Source: Isoperla grammatica
Taxonomy: Eukaryota; Arthropoda; Insecta; Plecoptera; Perlodidae
NCBI GenBank assembly: GCA_945910005.1
Contig: OX246738.1
Location: forward strand, 23,718,186-23,782,185
Length of the DNA: 64,000 nt
Direction of reading: 5' to 3'
Part shown: positions 1 to 44,500 of the stretch, piece after piece
How positions within the stretch are numbered: position 1 is the stretch's first letter
Layout of the letters: the number at the start of each line of letters is the position of its first letter
Notes under the pieces: model-generated
The model's input: the letters and a program-made list of their open reading frames with translations, nothing else
What the model was told of the DNA's origin: nothing
The model's database searches: none
Made by a program: the position numbers and the translations under genes

Positions 1-453
1 AAATAGTTGTACGGCAATGACGACTGTAAACAAACCGTGATGAAATATGGATAAATCGCGTCTACCGCGAGAGAAAAGTTGAACACTGCTCAAGTCAGTC
101 GCCCGTTTGGCGCCGTCGCGTCTACCGCAGCAAACTAGCCCCCTGATTGGTTGCCGCGTCTACCGCGTCGCCCCAAACGCTGAGCAGTAAACGCACTTTA
201 ATATTTAGAGTTTCTACTGAACTAATATTTTTATCAACTTATACAATGCATTGTTAGTAATCATATAACAAACACATTCAAATACGACAAATGTTGACGA
301 TAAATATTTAATCAGTTGAGGAGAGTAGCATTTTATCACGCGCGAAGCGGCAGCCGTCCAGCGATCATGTATCCACGTGACGCTATGCGCGGGCCGGACG
401 AGATTCGGCGCGCGGGAGTGACAGACCTAGGCAAGGAAGGATATCGTTAGACC

Positions 454-573
454 ATGGCCGCTACCGCATCTGCAGGTACCACGTACTCGGGGACGGGACC
501 ACGACAGCAGAACAGCGAACCCAGGACTCTCGTCGCAAGACCGACGCCAATAGCGGCCGTGGGCCGAGGGTGA
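454..573 (+). CDS. Possible short first coding exon in a CpG-rich island (speculative)
   Basis: A start codon in good context (ACCATGG) opens a 39-codon frame rich in Ala, Thr, Gly and Arg that ends at a TGA. Possible splice donors lie inside (GCAGGTACC) and at the end (GAGGGTGAAT). The surroundings are CpG-rich, like an animal first exon. No family is recognised and no downstream exon could be linked, so this may be non-coding. Confidence 0.15.
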   Translation: MAATASAGTTYSGTGPRQQNSEPRTLVARPTPIAAVGRG

Positions 574-3429
574 ATAACATTAATTATCAGGACGCACCGG
601 AGGACGCTATCAAGTGGAATCCTATGCAATTTCGAGGAAAGAGTATAGCACCATATTATACCAATGTGTTCACGAGGTCTCACAGTATTTAGCGCACTTT
701 GGTGCCAGAGCGATATCCGCGACTGGGGGCGGGGGCGGCGCCCTCAATTTTGGCCACGCATTGCATTGAATATCGCTAAATTACGGTCAAACGGCTGTTC
801 TAAAAACGAACACGATTATTACAAATTATATTTGTATTGAATTGATTAGTATTTTAATGTAGGGGTCATTCATCTACGGTACATAATGCTAAAGTTATCG
901 GCAATTCAATATAATATTAATATATTCTCAATATATAAAACAATGGAACAATTATATACTGTAAAAATTTACACACATATTCATTCATACACGTATAGAA
1001 ATCTCAGAGTGTAACCTTATCTGGGATTTTTGTTAATAATTTTATGTTTAAGGTTGTACCACCAGCAGTAAGGACAAGTTTTCACACCATGCGCGCTGTT
1101 GTATGGTTTTTAATCGTGTTGCTGCCAGCTGTTGACGGCTTATTGAACTAGTTTAGTTCAGCGTTATCGTGGTATGTCGCTAGAGTAGGGACGTCGCTGA
1201 TTGGTTGGGGACTGGGGTTGTAGTGGGCGTCGCGTGCCGTTTAGGCAGACCAACGGAATGTAGCCCCACAGATAAGGAATTTCACTTAGTGAATGGCAGA
1301 GGCAAGCCGGCATAGTACTCTTATCAAAGCGACAGAAGAGTGAGGTTCTTATCTAAGATAAGGGAGAATGAAAAAGTTGAGAGTGTTGAGACAGCTGATG
1401 TAATGCAAAATATAATTTCTGAACGTTCCATGATATTCGAATTGAAATACACTGTACACGTAACAATACATGGTTGATTTTTTATTAGAATAGCGAAACT
1501 TGAATGGACCTCGTATTGCAACTAGAAGTGAAGTTATGGTAAAAATGCAAAGAAGTATTTTTATTTTGAGATAGTATAATTTTCTCATCCACGTCTGACA
1601 TTGTGTAAGATACGTTTACACTAATATTAGGAATTTGCACATCACAAAGGCCACAAACTGCTGTCTTATTACTATCTTTCCTTACTATAGCCACACTGCA
1701 CTTACGGCAAGCAAAAAATTAATGTTATACATATCGCCTATTTGATAGGAGCCCAGGCCAGGTATAGGTTATACGTATTGTATGTGCATTAAACTTGTCC
1801 AACCATATGCTCAACCCACTGGTTTTTGTCGCTCACACGAAATATATGGAATCGATTAAATAATTTTGAACAGTCGCCTGGCTGTTTGAATACGGAGTTT
1901 ATCATAGGAAATAGAAAACAACGCATGGGTCCTAATGTCAATAAATGGTGAATACTAGTCCCTAAAAGCCGTGTCTCAACAAGCCTGGCTTATCTGAAAT
2001 CCATAACTAAGTGACCTTGTCCCACTCCACGTCACACTCACCGCAAGTTCGTGAAACCAGTGACTCCCTGCAAGTACAGGTCCGGTACCAATAACATGCA
2101 ACACATCGGCTTTCATTTGCCACGTGGCACGTAGGCTACTGTGCTGCACATGTTTACAATGCTAGACTTCGAGAAATGCAGTTCAACATCAACATTATTT
2201 AGGGTCCATTAAGGTGCCCCCCCCCCCGCAATCTTTACATTAATCTAATATTAAAATCATGTAATTATTGTACGCAAATGCAACATTTTGCACCATCTCC
2301 CCCAACAAGTTAAAAGCAAAATCAAAATGGGGGCTGGCTAACTTATGGCAGCTCTCCCCTCACATTCTTTAAATACGAAAGTGCATCATTTTTCAACCTC
2401 GTTTACTATTTTTGCACCCCCTTGAACGTGTATCCACTCTTTCAATGTTGGGTAAATATCGTTTTGTTTAATACTGAAAGTACCCTTTCCAGTAAATTGT
2501 CTAAAAATTAAAATGTTATCAAATAGGGATGTGAAAAATAAGTTTGTTCTTTGGTAGCAGCCTACAATCCGTTATGTGTGGTAGTAGTAGGTTATGAGAA
2601 ATAATTGCCTCGAATCGAGATCGTGAAGACAGTTTCACAGTTCACACAGAATTTGAAGTTATACTAATTATAAAGAAATCTTCTCCAAAATTATAGGTTT
2701 GTGTTTTTGCATTCTAGTGCAGTTTTACAGCGTATAGACCGGAAACGTACTAAGTACACTGCAACTGCAAGGCATGCTGGTTGCACTGCAGGAAGACATT
2801 ATGAATGCGGCCGATTATCGCTAATCGATTTGATAGTTTTTCATCCACGTAATTCATCCACGAAAACACGATGTTTCTGTCGATCCTTGAAGCCGGAAAA
2901 CGACCGCGGTCAGGCTAAAGTTCCGCCCAAGATTGCTTGCCCAATGATACTACGTCACGCATTTGAATAGTTTGCGGAAAAACTGCGTTTTTTTTCATGC
3001 AAAATCTAATCGTTACGAATTATGATCAACGAATAAATCGCGATTAATCTGACGGCTGACGATTGTTTTTATCATACGATTATCGTTTGTAATTTTTAAA
3101 TCGTATCAACTGATCAATAAGACGATCCTTTGAAGTTAAGTTTTTTAGTCACACTGGTTTGAACTATATAACATTGGGGGTGAACTAAGGTAACTAGAAC
3201 ATTTTCTTCAGATAATTATTGTGCGTTGCACTGCCATACCAGACCGGGAAGTGCCGCTCATGGTGCCGCTAGACCGCTGCACTAGTGCAACGTACACTGG
3301 AGGGACTGGACAAAAGAACGCGATCAGTGCAGGCCAAGAAGGGACTTGTTTCGTGTTGCAGACATCGTGACGTGGCTCCGCCTCCACCAGTGACGTCACA
3401 GACCTGAGTGGGTTTGTTTGCGGCCGTCA

Positions 3430-3442
3430 GTTGCTTGGAAAC
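3430..3442 (+). promoter_or_regulatory. RFX X-box-like site upstream of the zinc-finger gene
   Basis: GTTGCTTGGAAAC resembles the two half sites of an RFX X-box (GTTGCC / RGYAAC) with shortened spacing. It lies about 420 bases upstream of the start codon in a CpG-rich stretch. X-boxes mark ciliary and testis genes. Whether it is used is inference; short motifs occur by chance. Confidence 0.2.
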
Positions 3443-3848
3443 CAGCTGGGCGCGCGAAGCGGTCGGTAAGCGTCACCTCGCGCACAACACATCTTTGAAA
3501 ACAGTGAAATAAATAGTATACTTTCAATTTTCTTTATCGATATCAACGCAAATTAAACTTCTTAAACTGTCGCCGTGCGGGGTGGCTGATAAAACCGACT
3601 TTAAATGAGTTCGTTGATTTGTTCAATCCTACGGTAGCCTTGAGTCGCAATAAACCATGGTGGCAACCATGACAGCAGTAACGTATATTTGGTGTTAAAT
3701 GTGGCGAGGCATTGGAATCATTGATTATTACTTAACACATTGAAACAATAATTTGAGTATTTTTTAGTAAAACTGACCGTTATATGAGCGTAGGGGCGTT
3801 ATAGAATCAGTATTACAGTTGCTAACGGATACCACACAAACTTCTTGG

Positions 3849-36310
<32,462 letters not shown>

Positions 36311-36363
36311 CAAAGCCGACACCATGTACCAATAATGTATATATATTTATTTCTTATGTTACA

Positions 36364-36369
36364 AATAAA
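36364..36369 (+). terminator. Poly(A) signal of the ZNF474-like gene
   Basis: AATAAA 54 bases after the stop codon, followed by an A-rich then T-rich stretch. This implies a very short 3' UTR. Confidence 0.7.
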
Positions 36370-37195
36370 AAAAAATTATAACAATTTAACTACTGTATAG
36401 ACATGATTTCATAACATAGGTACTCTTGACCTGTAATCATAAAAAGGCTGACACTCATATGTAATTCTGTATCTATCAGCAGTATTAAGCAAGGGCAGTA
36501 TGGGTGGCTCTTGTGTTACTTATTTCATAACATAGATAGCCTAGGCCTACCCTCGACCTGTAATTTGGTTTGTAATTTTGGGCTTGATTTTGTCAAGCCG
36601 AGCTGTATAGGCCAACAAATCTCGGCTCGGCTCGAACATCTAGCTTATTTATCCATACTCGGCTCAGCTCGACTTAACAATCTTAGGCTCGCACACTCCT
36701 TAATTTTAATAGTTTTGTTTTATTCCCATTAAATAACAACGCACAATCTTTTCGAGACATAATTTTTATTTTAAACAGTGATATAAATACATGTGCATAC
36801 CTAATTGTTTCTTTGAAAACATACATATATATATACAACTATAAAAACCATTCAGACAATTTGAACTAAATAATATATTAATATGATGATGAGTGACATG
36901 AGTTTTATGATGAATGATACAAGCACACCTATTGAGGGTGAAGCCAGAAATCAACTTCATGGTCATGACTATGTACATCTTTATGTTCCAAGTGTTTCCA
37001 TCAATTTCCTGGCACACATGCTGGGGAACTACCACTTTGATAAATTAATCTAAAATGAAGGGTAGAATATCCTATACCTTGTAACCTAATACTCTAGGGA
37101 TTAGCATTGATGTCAATTATCGCTATCGATCAATTGAGATAAAGAAACATAGCATGTATTAGTTATTTCAAATTAGTATTTTATCGCACTCATAA

Positions 37196-38088
37196 TAGAG
37201 ATGACATCGGGTAGTAAAATTCGGAACCGGTTCCAGCTCTCATATTACCCGGGTACCCAGATCCTGAAAACATATTTTTCAATGTGTAGGCTTGATTTGA
37301 AAGTTGTCGCTAGGCCTTCGGAAGTGCATGGGGCGCGCAGACGAGGGACGAATGATATGCACGCTGCCCGCTCGGTTAGCATCTCGGAATATGCCCGCAG
37401 TAATGTCGATAAAAAACCAAACATTCTCAACACACAAGTGAAGCACGTATATAAAACAGGATATTACAACAAAAATAAATAGTAATAGAACAAGTCCTAT
37501 TAGCCAGAATGTTTACCAGAACGTTAAACAAAGAACCAACAGTAGCGAATGTAAGTCGGCTCGCGTCTCTTCTGTTCCCAACTGAGGCACGTTTGTGGAA
37601 GGGTGGGGGAAGGGTCAGCGCATGCGATACCTGCTGGCTCCACCAGAATCGACCGCAGCAATTTAGCCTAGAAACGGACTAAGAAATTACCCGGACCCAA
37701 AAAACGACACCGGGTAATATTTAGACCCGGGAACCCAACGTGATTAGTTGTATCCCTACGGCCTAGGTACTTAGATACATTTTATTATCGTTCCTTGTTT
37801 ACGTAAGGCTGACAAAATTAATTACCTAGCTCCCAAGTTCATACTGACAGTTGTGACACTTGCTTAACATAACCTCACTCTCGTCATAACAACATTGTCA
37901 ACTTACCGGTAGGATGAAATCGTTCGTTGCCATTTCAAAATCTTATTCTTATGCTTGCAAATGGTATTTGACTTTGCACCGTGAACTTTTCCATGTTATT
38001 GGCACTTAAAATAACTTTTTAAGCTTGGTTAAATTATGTACGTATCTGATTTCGGGGGATTTCGGGGGGGAACCCGATGTCATCCCTA
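37196..38088. mobile_element. hAT-like element carrying one arm of a large inverted repeat
   Basis: Ends TAGAGATGACATCGGGTA and ACCCGATGTCATCCCTA are inverted repeats. Flanks ACTCATAA (37188-37195) and ACTCATAT (38089-38096) match at seven of eight bases, an hAT-type duplication. About 37734-38057 is a reverse complement of 38684-39006. No transposase seen. Confidence 0.8.
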
Positions 38089-38530
38089 ACTCATATAGAA
38101 AAAAATAAAAATTGCAATTAAAACCAATAAATTACACGAAGTACGGATTTTTGTTGCCAAGGTTGGCAATATAGTTGCCCGAAAGGCAACAGAAAGGCAA
38201 CTAGTTGCCTGAAAGTCCCAACGAAAGTATTCTGATGCTTACGACACAGCTAATTACTTCGCTAATTCCTACTATCTAATCTAAACAGGTCCATTGGGGG
38301 TAATTTCAAACCTAAAGTCGGTTACTTGTAACGGTGGGTGTGGCTAAACCGCCTGTGTACTTGACTAAGCCTAACCATGCATTTACAAATGTGTGAAAGA
38401 ACACCAGGTATCTCTTGATTTTCTTTCAATTGGCGCGGTTGAAAGGTAGACAATTACCTGAGATCGGTATGCGAATACTTTAGTTTAGTATAGCTTCGTT
38501 CACCTGCCATACACTTTACACAAGTGTCAG

Positions 38531-39694
38531 GACCCGTATTCTATAACTCTCTCAAAACGGATTCGGTCGGAAATTGCAACAATTTCGGTCGATAGCGATA
38601 ATGTAACTTTTTTAGTGTCCAATACCGTCGGAAACGGAAAACGGATTCAGAGGTACCGAATCCGATTTGGTAGCCTTTTATACGCCGAAATCAGATACGT
38701 ACATAATTTAACCAAGCTTAAAAAGTTATTTTAAGTGCCAATAACATGGAAAAGTTCACGGTGCAAAATCAAATACCATTTGCAAGCATAAGAATAAGAT
38801 TTTGAAATGGCAACGAACGATTTCATCCTACGGGTAAGTTGACAATGTTGTTATGACGAGAGTGAGGTTATGTTAAGCAAGTGTCACAACTGTCAGTATG
38901 AACTTGGGAGCTAGGTAATTAATTTTGTCAGCCTTAGGTAAACAAGGAACGATAATAAAATGTATCTAAGTACCTAGGCCGTAGGGATACAACTAATCAC
39001 GTTGGATTGACATCATATGTATGCAAACTAGGTAGGCCTAGCTTTCTGTGGCTTGTAATCTAGGGTCTATGGATAAATAAGCCGCTACAGCTTTTGGGAC
39101 ATGGGATGAAGGCCCTAGCCAAGTATAGAACTACTCTAAAAGCACACGCGTTCCCAATAGGCCTAGGCTAATCTAGGGCTAGGCTAGGTAGGCCAAGCCC
39201 CTACACAGCTTTTGCTAGGCCTAGGCTTTTTATCTGTGCTCTAAACACATGCATCATGTTTACCTCTTAGATCTAGGCCTAGGTATATTCTAGAATCACA
39301 GGCAATGGGGTTGTTGTTGCTCATATATATATATATATATAAAATCTGTGATTGTTCATATATTGCAGTAAATACTGTTTTTGCTCCTCGCTCATCTTAA
39401 CATTCTTAATCGGAGCCAGTTTTTAATACGTATTTTAAAGTGACAGCTCTATTTTTTGTTTGTTTATGTATTTCGTTCCCAGCTTCCGAGTGTATGTCTT
39501 TTGATTGGTCTACCGCCTCGGTGGCTCAGTCGATTCGGATGTCAGCCGAAACGGAAGTAGATCAATTTCGGTACTAGTTATAAAATCGCTGTTCGTTGTC
39601 CATAAATTTAGCAAACGACCGAAACGGAATCGGATTCGGTTGCTAATCGGATTCGGCACTAATCTGTTTCAGGAGAGTTATAGAATAGGGGTCC
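38531..39694. mobile_element. TIR element carrying the other arm of the large inverted repeat
   Basis: Ends GGACCCGTATTCTATAACTC and GAGTTATAGAATAGGGGTCC are inverted repeats. The inside has CGGATTCGG-rich subterminal repeats, and 38684-39006 matches the 37734-38057 segment in inverse orientation. Superfamily not decided. Confidence 0.75.
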
Positions 39695-41376
39695 AATACT
39701 TGTCATTCTTTTGTACCTGTGTAAGTCAGTAGAAATAATTGTATGGCATTCATCTTTAATCAAAACTTCCACTAGTGTAGCCCGTGCAGGAGATTTTTTT
39801 TTAGGCATAAAAATAATTTTGGTCTAGGCATAAACAAATTATCTGAGATCAGAAACGCAGCCATACAAACATTGGATTACGTCTTGAGAACATCATTTTT
39901 ACGGTTGTAATAATCGGTAGGCCTATTCATGTTGAACCTCAATTTTATACAATATTTTGACATCGTCTTTACCCCGGGTCTAGAATTGGTCCAGGGTAGC
40001 TCTACCTGTCGTAAGAAGCAACTAAAAGGTTGACGTCGTATGACCTAGCTGTCTAGTATGTTGTAAAACAACAAGTAATAAATTAAATAGGCACATATGT
40101 CTTTTTCCTTCTGCTCTTATGCCCATATTGAGATATTCATGACTTTATCTCGATAACCAATGGAGGCACGATGACTTCTTTCCTATCCTTACCCTTTGGC
40201 TTTCCTTCACAGTGCATATTCAAAGTCGTACATTTGAATAGATATATGTAAGTAAATGATCAGCTACAGGTAACACGGAAGTACATGTCAGATTATGTCT
40301 ACAAAACATCAAATGTACTGGCAAAATATTCAGAAAAAATGACTTCGGCCTAGACAAAAAAATTTTTGCAGTTGTGGAAGCCAGGACATGTCCCTTTGTC
40401 CGAATTGCCGGAAAGTAAATTTAATTCTTCAATTGTGTCTTAAACACTTGATGAAAATGACAACGTAAAATGTGTGAACTTCGAATTTTTCACCTTCCAT
40501 CGCATATTTTGAACGAAACTTTAACCCTACATGATGAAACGAAAAAATTAAAACTGTATACATTTATTGTTTTCAATTCACAAGTTGCAAGACATAATAA
40601 ATCATAAGAACAGGCCATCTCAAAACACATTCTGGTTGCTTCTGAGTTAGTTAAATTTAAATATGTCACAATTTAGCATCACTGTATCAACTAACTATGC
40701 AGACAACAGAGCATGCACCTTTTATGCACCTGCCTGAAATGATTTAATTTAAATTCAAATGCCAGAAGTAATCAAAACTCATTGATTCTCAAAAAAACTC
40801 GATCATTCCACTTATTCCACTCCAAATTTTGTGTACTAGCACACCTTTAATAAACATTTTTATCTGCAACAGAATTTCATCAAATCTACGATACTGATAT
40901 GATAATATATATTCGTACCTGACAAAGCCTGGTTGCTAAACCCAAACACAATATGTAACCATCACTATTTACTTATCAAAATTGAATAGCGATATTGATG
41001 AAAGAATCCGCCTCTCAACTGACCGCCGATACTACCAAAATGCTCAAAGAGCGACACGGCTGCCTGCCTGCCTATCTCCCCACCCAGTGACGCTGTGGCA
41101 AGTTCCGCCAAGCGGCAAAAAATCGTGCTTACCAGCAAACAGGCAAACACGCACACAGGCACACACATACCTTGTGTGACACATCACTCTTTTTTTGAAA
41201 CAGATCATTACATGGCATATCAAAAGTGTTTCGAAACCTTTGCTCGGCCTCAAAAGTCCTTCAGAATCTTCACGATTTGTGCCCAAGTAGAAGCCGGCCA
41301 CCAAGAACCGTGAACGTAACCTACATGACATGTGGGCACAGTTATCAGCAAGGCAATGAATTACGGTCTAGTTGCT

Positions 41377-41570
41377 TCACAACAGGGGGCCCGACGTGCT
41401 CGGTGTGTTGCCGAGTAGCATCGGGAAGTTTCCTTCTGTCCAGTTGATGAGTTTGTGTTCCGCCATCTGAGATGATTGGAAGTGATCCTTCAACAACATC
41501 TGCGAGAAGTTGCAGTGCATCTGGTAAGCATCAGTTTCTCTGCTCGGGTCACCGCACAGGCGGTAGAGGT
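41377..41570 (-). CDS. MAU2: MAU2 last coding exon
   Basis: Acceptor TTTGTTGTAG; two bases complete an Asp codon. Encodes [19 protein letters not shown] and NWTEG, then a short Ser/Pro tail GPLL before TGA. Confidence 0.93.
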
Positions 41571-44500
41571 CTACAACAAACAATGAAACTTTTCTCATTT
41601 TCCTGACAGCCATCATTTTTAGGGGTAGATGAAGGGCCAGTATTACAAACTTCGGATAAATATTTAGAAGGCTACTAACTTGTTTTCCCCAAGGCAACAA
41701 CCAATTTATGATTGGATGTTGAATAATGAATGAATGTTGGTAGGGGGGAGGAAGATTTTTGTTGTTACAGTTGAATTTTTTGCCCTTGTGGGGAATATTG
41801 GCAAATGAAGGCGACTAGCAGCTAGCAGCTGGGATCTTACGGTAATATGAGCAGCTACTTTGGCGTAGCGTAGACCTAGACCTAGACCTATGCATTCCAT
41901 AGCGAGCGCCAGTCGATCTGAAAAGTGACAGCATCGGTTGTTCTTATGTTTTTGTAATGAGATTTGATGAATGAAGCACGGTGGTGCGGGTAGTATCCTC
42001 TGATACCAATCTCGATACGTATAAGTTTTTCTAAAAGCTGTCAGGGAGTCGTGGAACGAATATTTAAACAAGTACCTAACTGAGGCATAGTTAAAAGTAT
42101 AGCTGACCCGATTCGGATTCTTGAGAATCGCCGATTCTATGCCGACAACTGCATGTGACAACTGTTTAATAGGGGTGTGCGAGTACTCGAATCTACGAGC
42201 TTTTACAAGCTTTTTTTTAAGCTCAGTACCGAGCCGAGCTTCATTTTCGGCTTGATATTCTTGAGCCGAGCTGTCTAGGCCAAGGTGTAGGCCTAAAAAT
42301 GTCAGTCGTCGCGCGGTTTTAATTATATACTTCTATAAACGTAGACTGAAGAATCCAAAAGGCAGAAACGAATATTTAGGTGTCTGCAAGTACGATGAAG
42401 TTAGAAAAATTTCGGGGTTTTAGGCCCAACATAGACTTGAGAGAACGTATAGGCCTAGACCTATACTTTTCTGGGTACCTGGCCTAGGCCTAGCTGGGCT
42501 TTCCCTAGGCCCCGATCTCGTGAGAATAAAATGTTACATCTATAGATGCAGCACGATGTTTCGTTATTCTGCGAGTAGAAAAACAGATGCTTTCTGCTTT
42601 TCACAGTAAACAATAAACATATAGGCCTAGCTCTAATTTTCACGAAAGTTCTAGCCAAACTTTGTTCCGCTTTTTTGGAGACAAACATTGAGCAATGGTA
42701 AGGGGACTGCAACCGTCCACTGAGTACAAAGTAACCCCAACTGTATTATAACGTTATTTACAACCATTGATTAAACAGTTTAATCAATGTTTACAACCAA
42801 CATTGTGATATGGAATTTCGATCTGTTTGTAGGTTCAGTCATTACTGAATGGTTCAGTTGCAATAAAATCAATATTTCACACGAAATTAATATTCTACTG
42901 AAATACGAATGCATTTTAAAAAACAAGTCAAGAAGTTGAAAAGTTGCTGTTACTGTATTCATACACTCTCTAAGCTCCCTAATAATGCAACTACCGTGCG
43001 ATCTATGGTCGGTATTGTGAACTAAATGGCCATCGCTAGCGCAACCCAAGGTCGGTAAAACAGTTCAACTAAACTGTTTTATCAACCTACCGCGCAACAA
43101 TAACAGGGTTGTATAGGGTTACATTATTATGTAACTTACATATTATGTTATAAACAAAGATGTACTTGATCTTAGATGTACCGAAATTTCGGTATACATA
43201 CACTTCCTATCGCATTGCATCAACATAAAATGCAGCCGTAAATTTACAATTAACGCTATTTCAAAAGCTCGGCTTGGCTCGAAAATCAAGCTTTTTTTCT
43301 CATACTCGGCTCGGCTCGACTTAAAAATCGTAGGCTCGCACACCCCTACTGTTTAATGAAATATAATAACAAATATACACACTTTTTAAATCCATTATTG
43401 TTAACTAACCAGTTACGAAAATAAACCGGTCAACGACTAACAGTCGTTATCCCTAACAATGTGAACAACATTCCACTGTAGGTCTATACTATTAAGAAAA
43501 TGGTAGAGATGTGCGAGTCTCGAAATTTCGAGACGAGATCGAGATAAAATTTCTGCTCGTGTATCGCTCGACTTGCTCAAACACCTGCTCGAAAATTCGA
43601 GTCTCGAGCTGGCTCGAGAAAGAAAGCGTAATATATTAAAACGAAAACATTCCGTGGATATTTTACGACATACACAATATTTCATCATTTTTTAAAAGAT
43701 TTTAACCAAATTTCGTAATAAATACTAACAGGCCTACCGCAGAATTATTAAGAGCTTCTAAGAGCGTCTTACTTAAGGTAGGCCTAGGCCTGGGCCTACC
43801 CTAGGCTAGGCCTATGTATAATCTAGATAAAACATTTAGGCGGCTTATTTTCATGATTGTACTACCAAAACATGGATTCTAGTAATATGCCATGGACTTC
43901 ATAAAATAGTCTAAACTATTTGCAAAATTGCTTGCTGGTAAAAATTCCGCAGACCAAGTCAACACTTTCCATTGACAACGTCCATCTTGGATATCACCCC
44001 ACTCCCCCTTTACCCTTAGAAGTTCTTTAATTAATAAGTGGCTGCGCTAGCATCGGGGCTAGACTGGGACTACTTGATCGACTTGCCGGTATAGAAAGTT
44101 ACTACTTTATCGACTTTAGGCGGGAATTTCAAACATCACGAAATGCGTTTGGAAATTTGTAGTCTCCGATTCTAGCGCGAGCGAAGATATAGATAATTTT
44201 TTCGAAACAAAAACACATCGTGTTATTAATTTTATTATATATTATTATTATTGTTATTATTATTACGGTTCTAGAAAGGTAATAAGCAAAGTCTGTTTTT
44301 ATCTTGAAAGTCGCTCGATATTCAAGAACATTTTTTGTTCGCTCGATCTCGAATCTCGCTCGAGATTCAAGAATATCTTCTGAATCTTGCTCGATCTCGC
44401 TCGACTTGAAAAATCCCTGCTCGCACAGCCCTAGAAAATGGTATTACCTTTTAGAATAGCCGACGCCCACAGCTGTACGTGAACATCTGGTATCTTGCTT

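Larger units (their letters stand above)
1..3818. other. Region upstream of the zinc-finger gene
   Basis: No gene can be assigned with confidence. The first 200 bases carry three copies of CGCGTCTACCGC and an imperfect inverted repeat (about 83-118 against 165-192), suggesting a fold-back or MITE end. Around 340-760 the sequence is GC- and CpG-rich. From about 800 to 3150 it is mostly AT-rich with a poly-C run near 2216. From 3240 to 3480 it becomes CpG-richer again, which fits a promoter of the downstream gene. Open frames here are short and show no domain. Confidence 0.6.
36385..41376. other. Region between the two convergent genes
   Basis: Filled mainly with TIR elements. 36575-36705 looks like a fragment of the 42170-43348 element (GGCTCGCACACTCCTTA end). 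An (AT)n tract lies near 39330. From 39700 to 40960 no gene or clear element is seen. The part nearest 41376 is probably MAU2 3' UTR; a candidate - strand AATAAA lies at 40563-40568. Confidence 0.55.

Noticed and set aside
447..683. 78-codon - strand frame in the CpG-rich island
   Set aside because: No domain or splice context; GC-rich sequence gives long frames by chance.
2701..2970. 89-codon + strand frame upstream
   Set aside because: No ATG at its start, no recognisable domain, no splice partner.
39505..39560. tRNA gene or tRNA-derived SINE (GGTGGCTCAGTCGATTCGG)
   Set aside because: It has an A-box-like string but no B box at the right distance and no cloverleaf; it lies at the end of a TIR element.
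41706..42161. 151-codon - strand frame between the last two MAU2 exons
   Set aside because: It lies in an intron, overlaps simple CTAGAC repeats, shows no domain, and MAU2 frame continuity does not need it.
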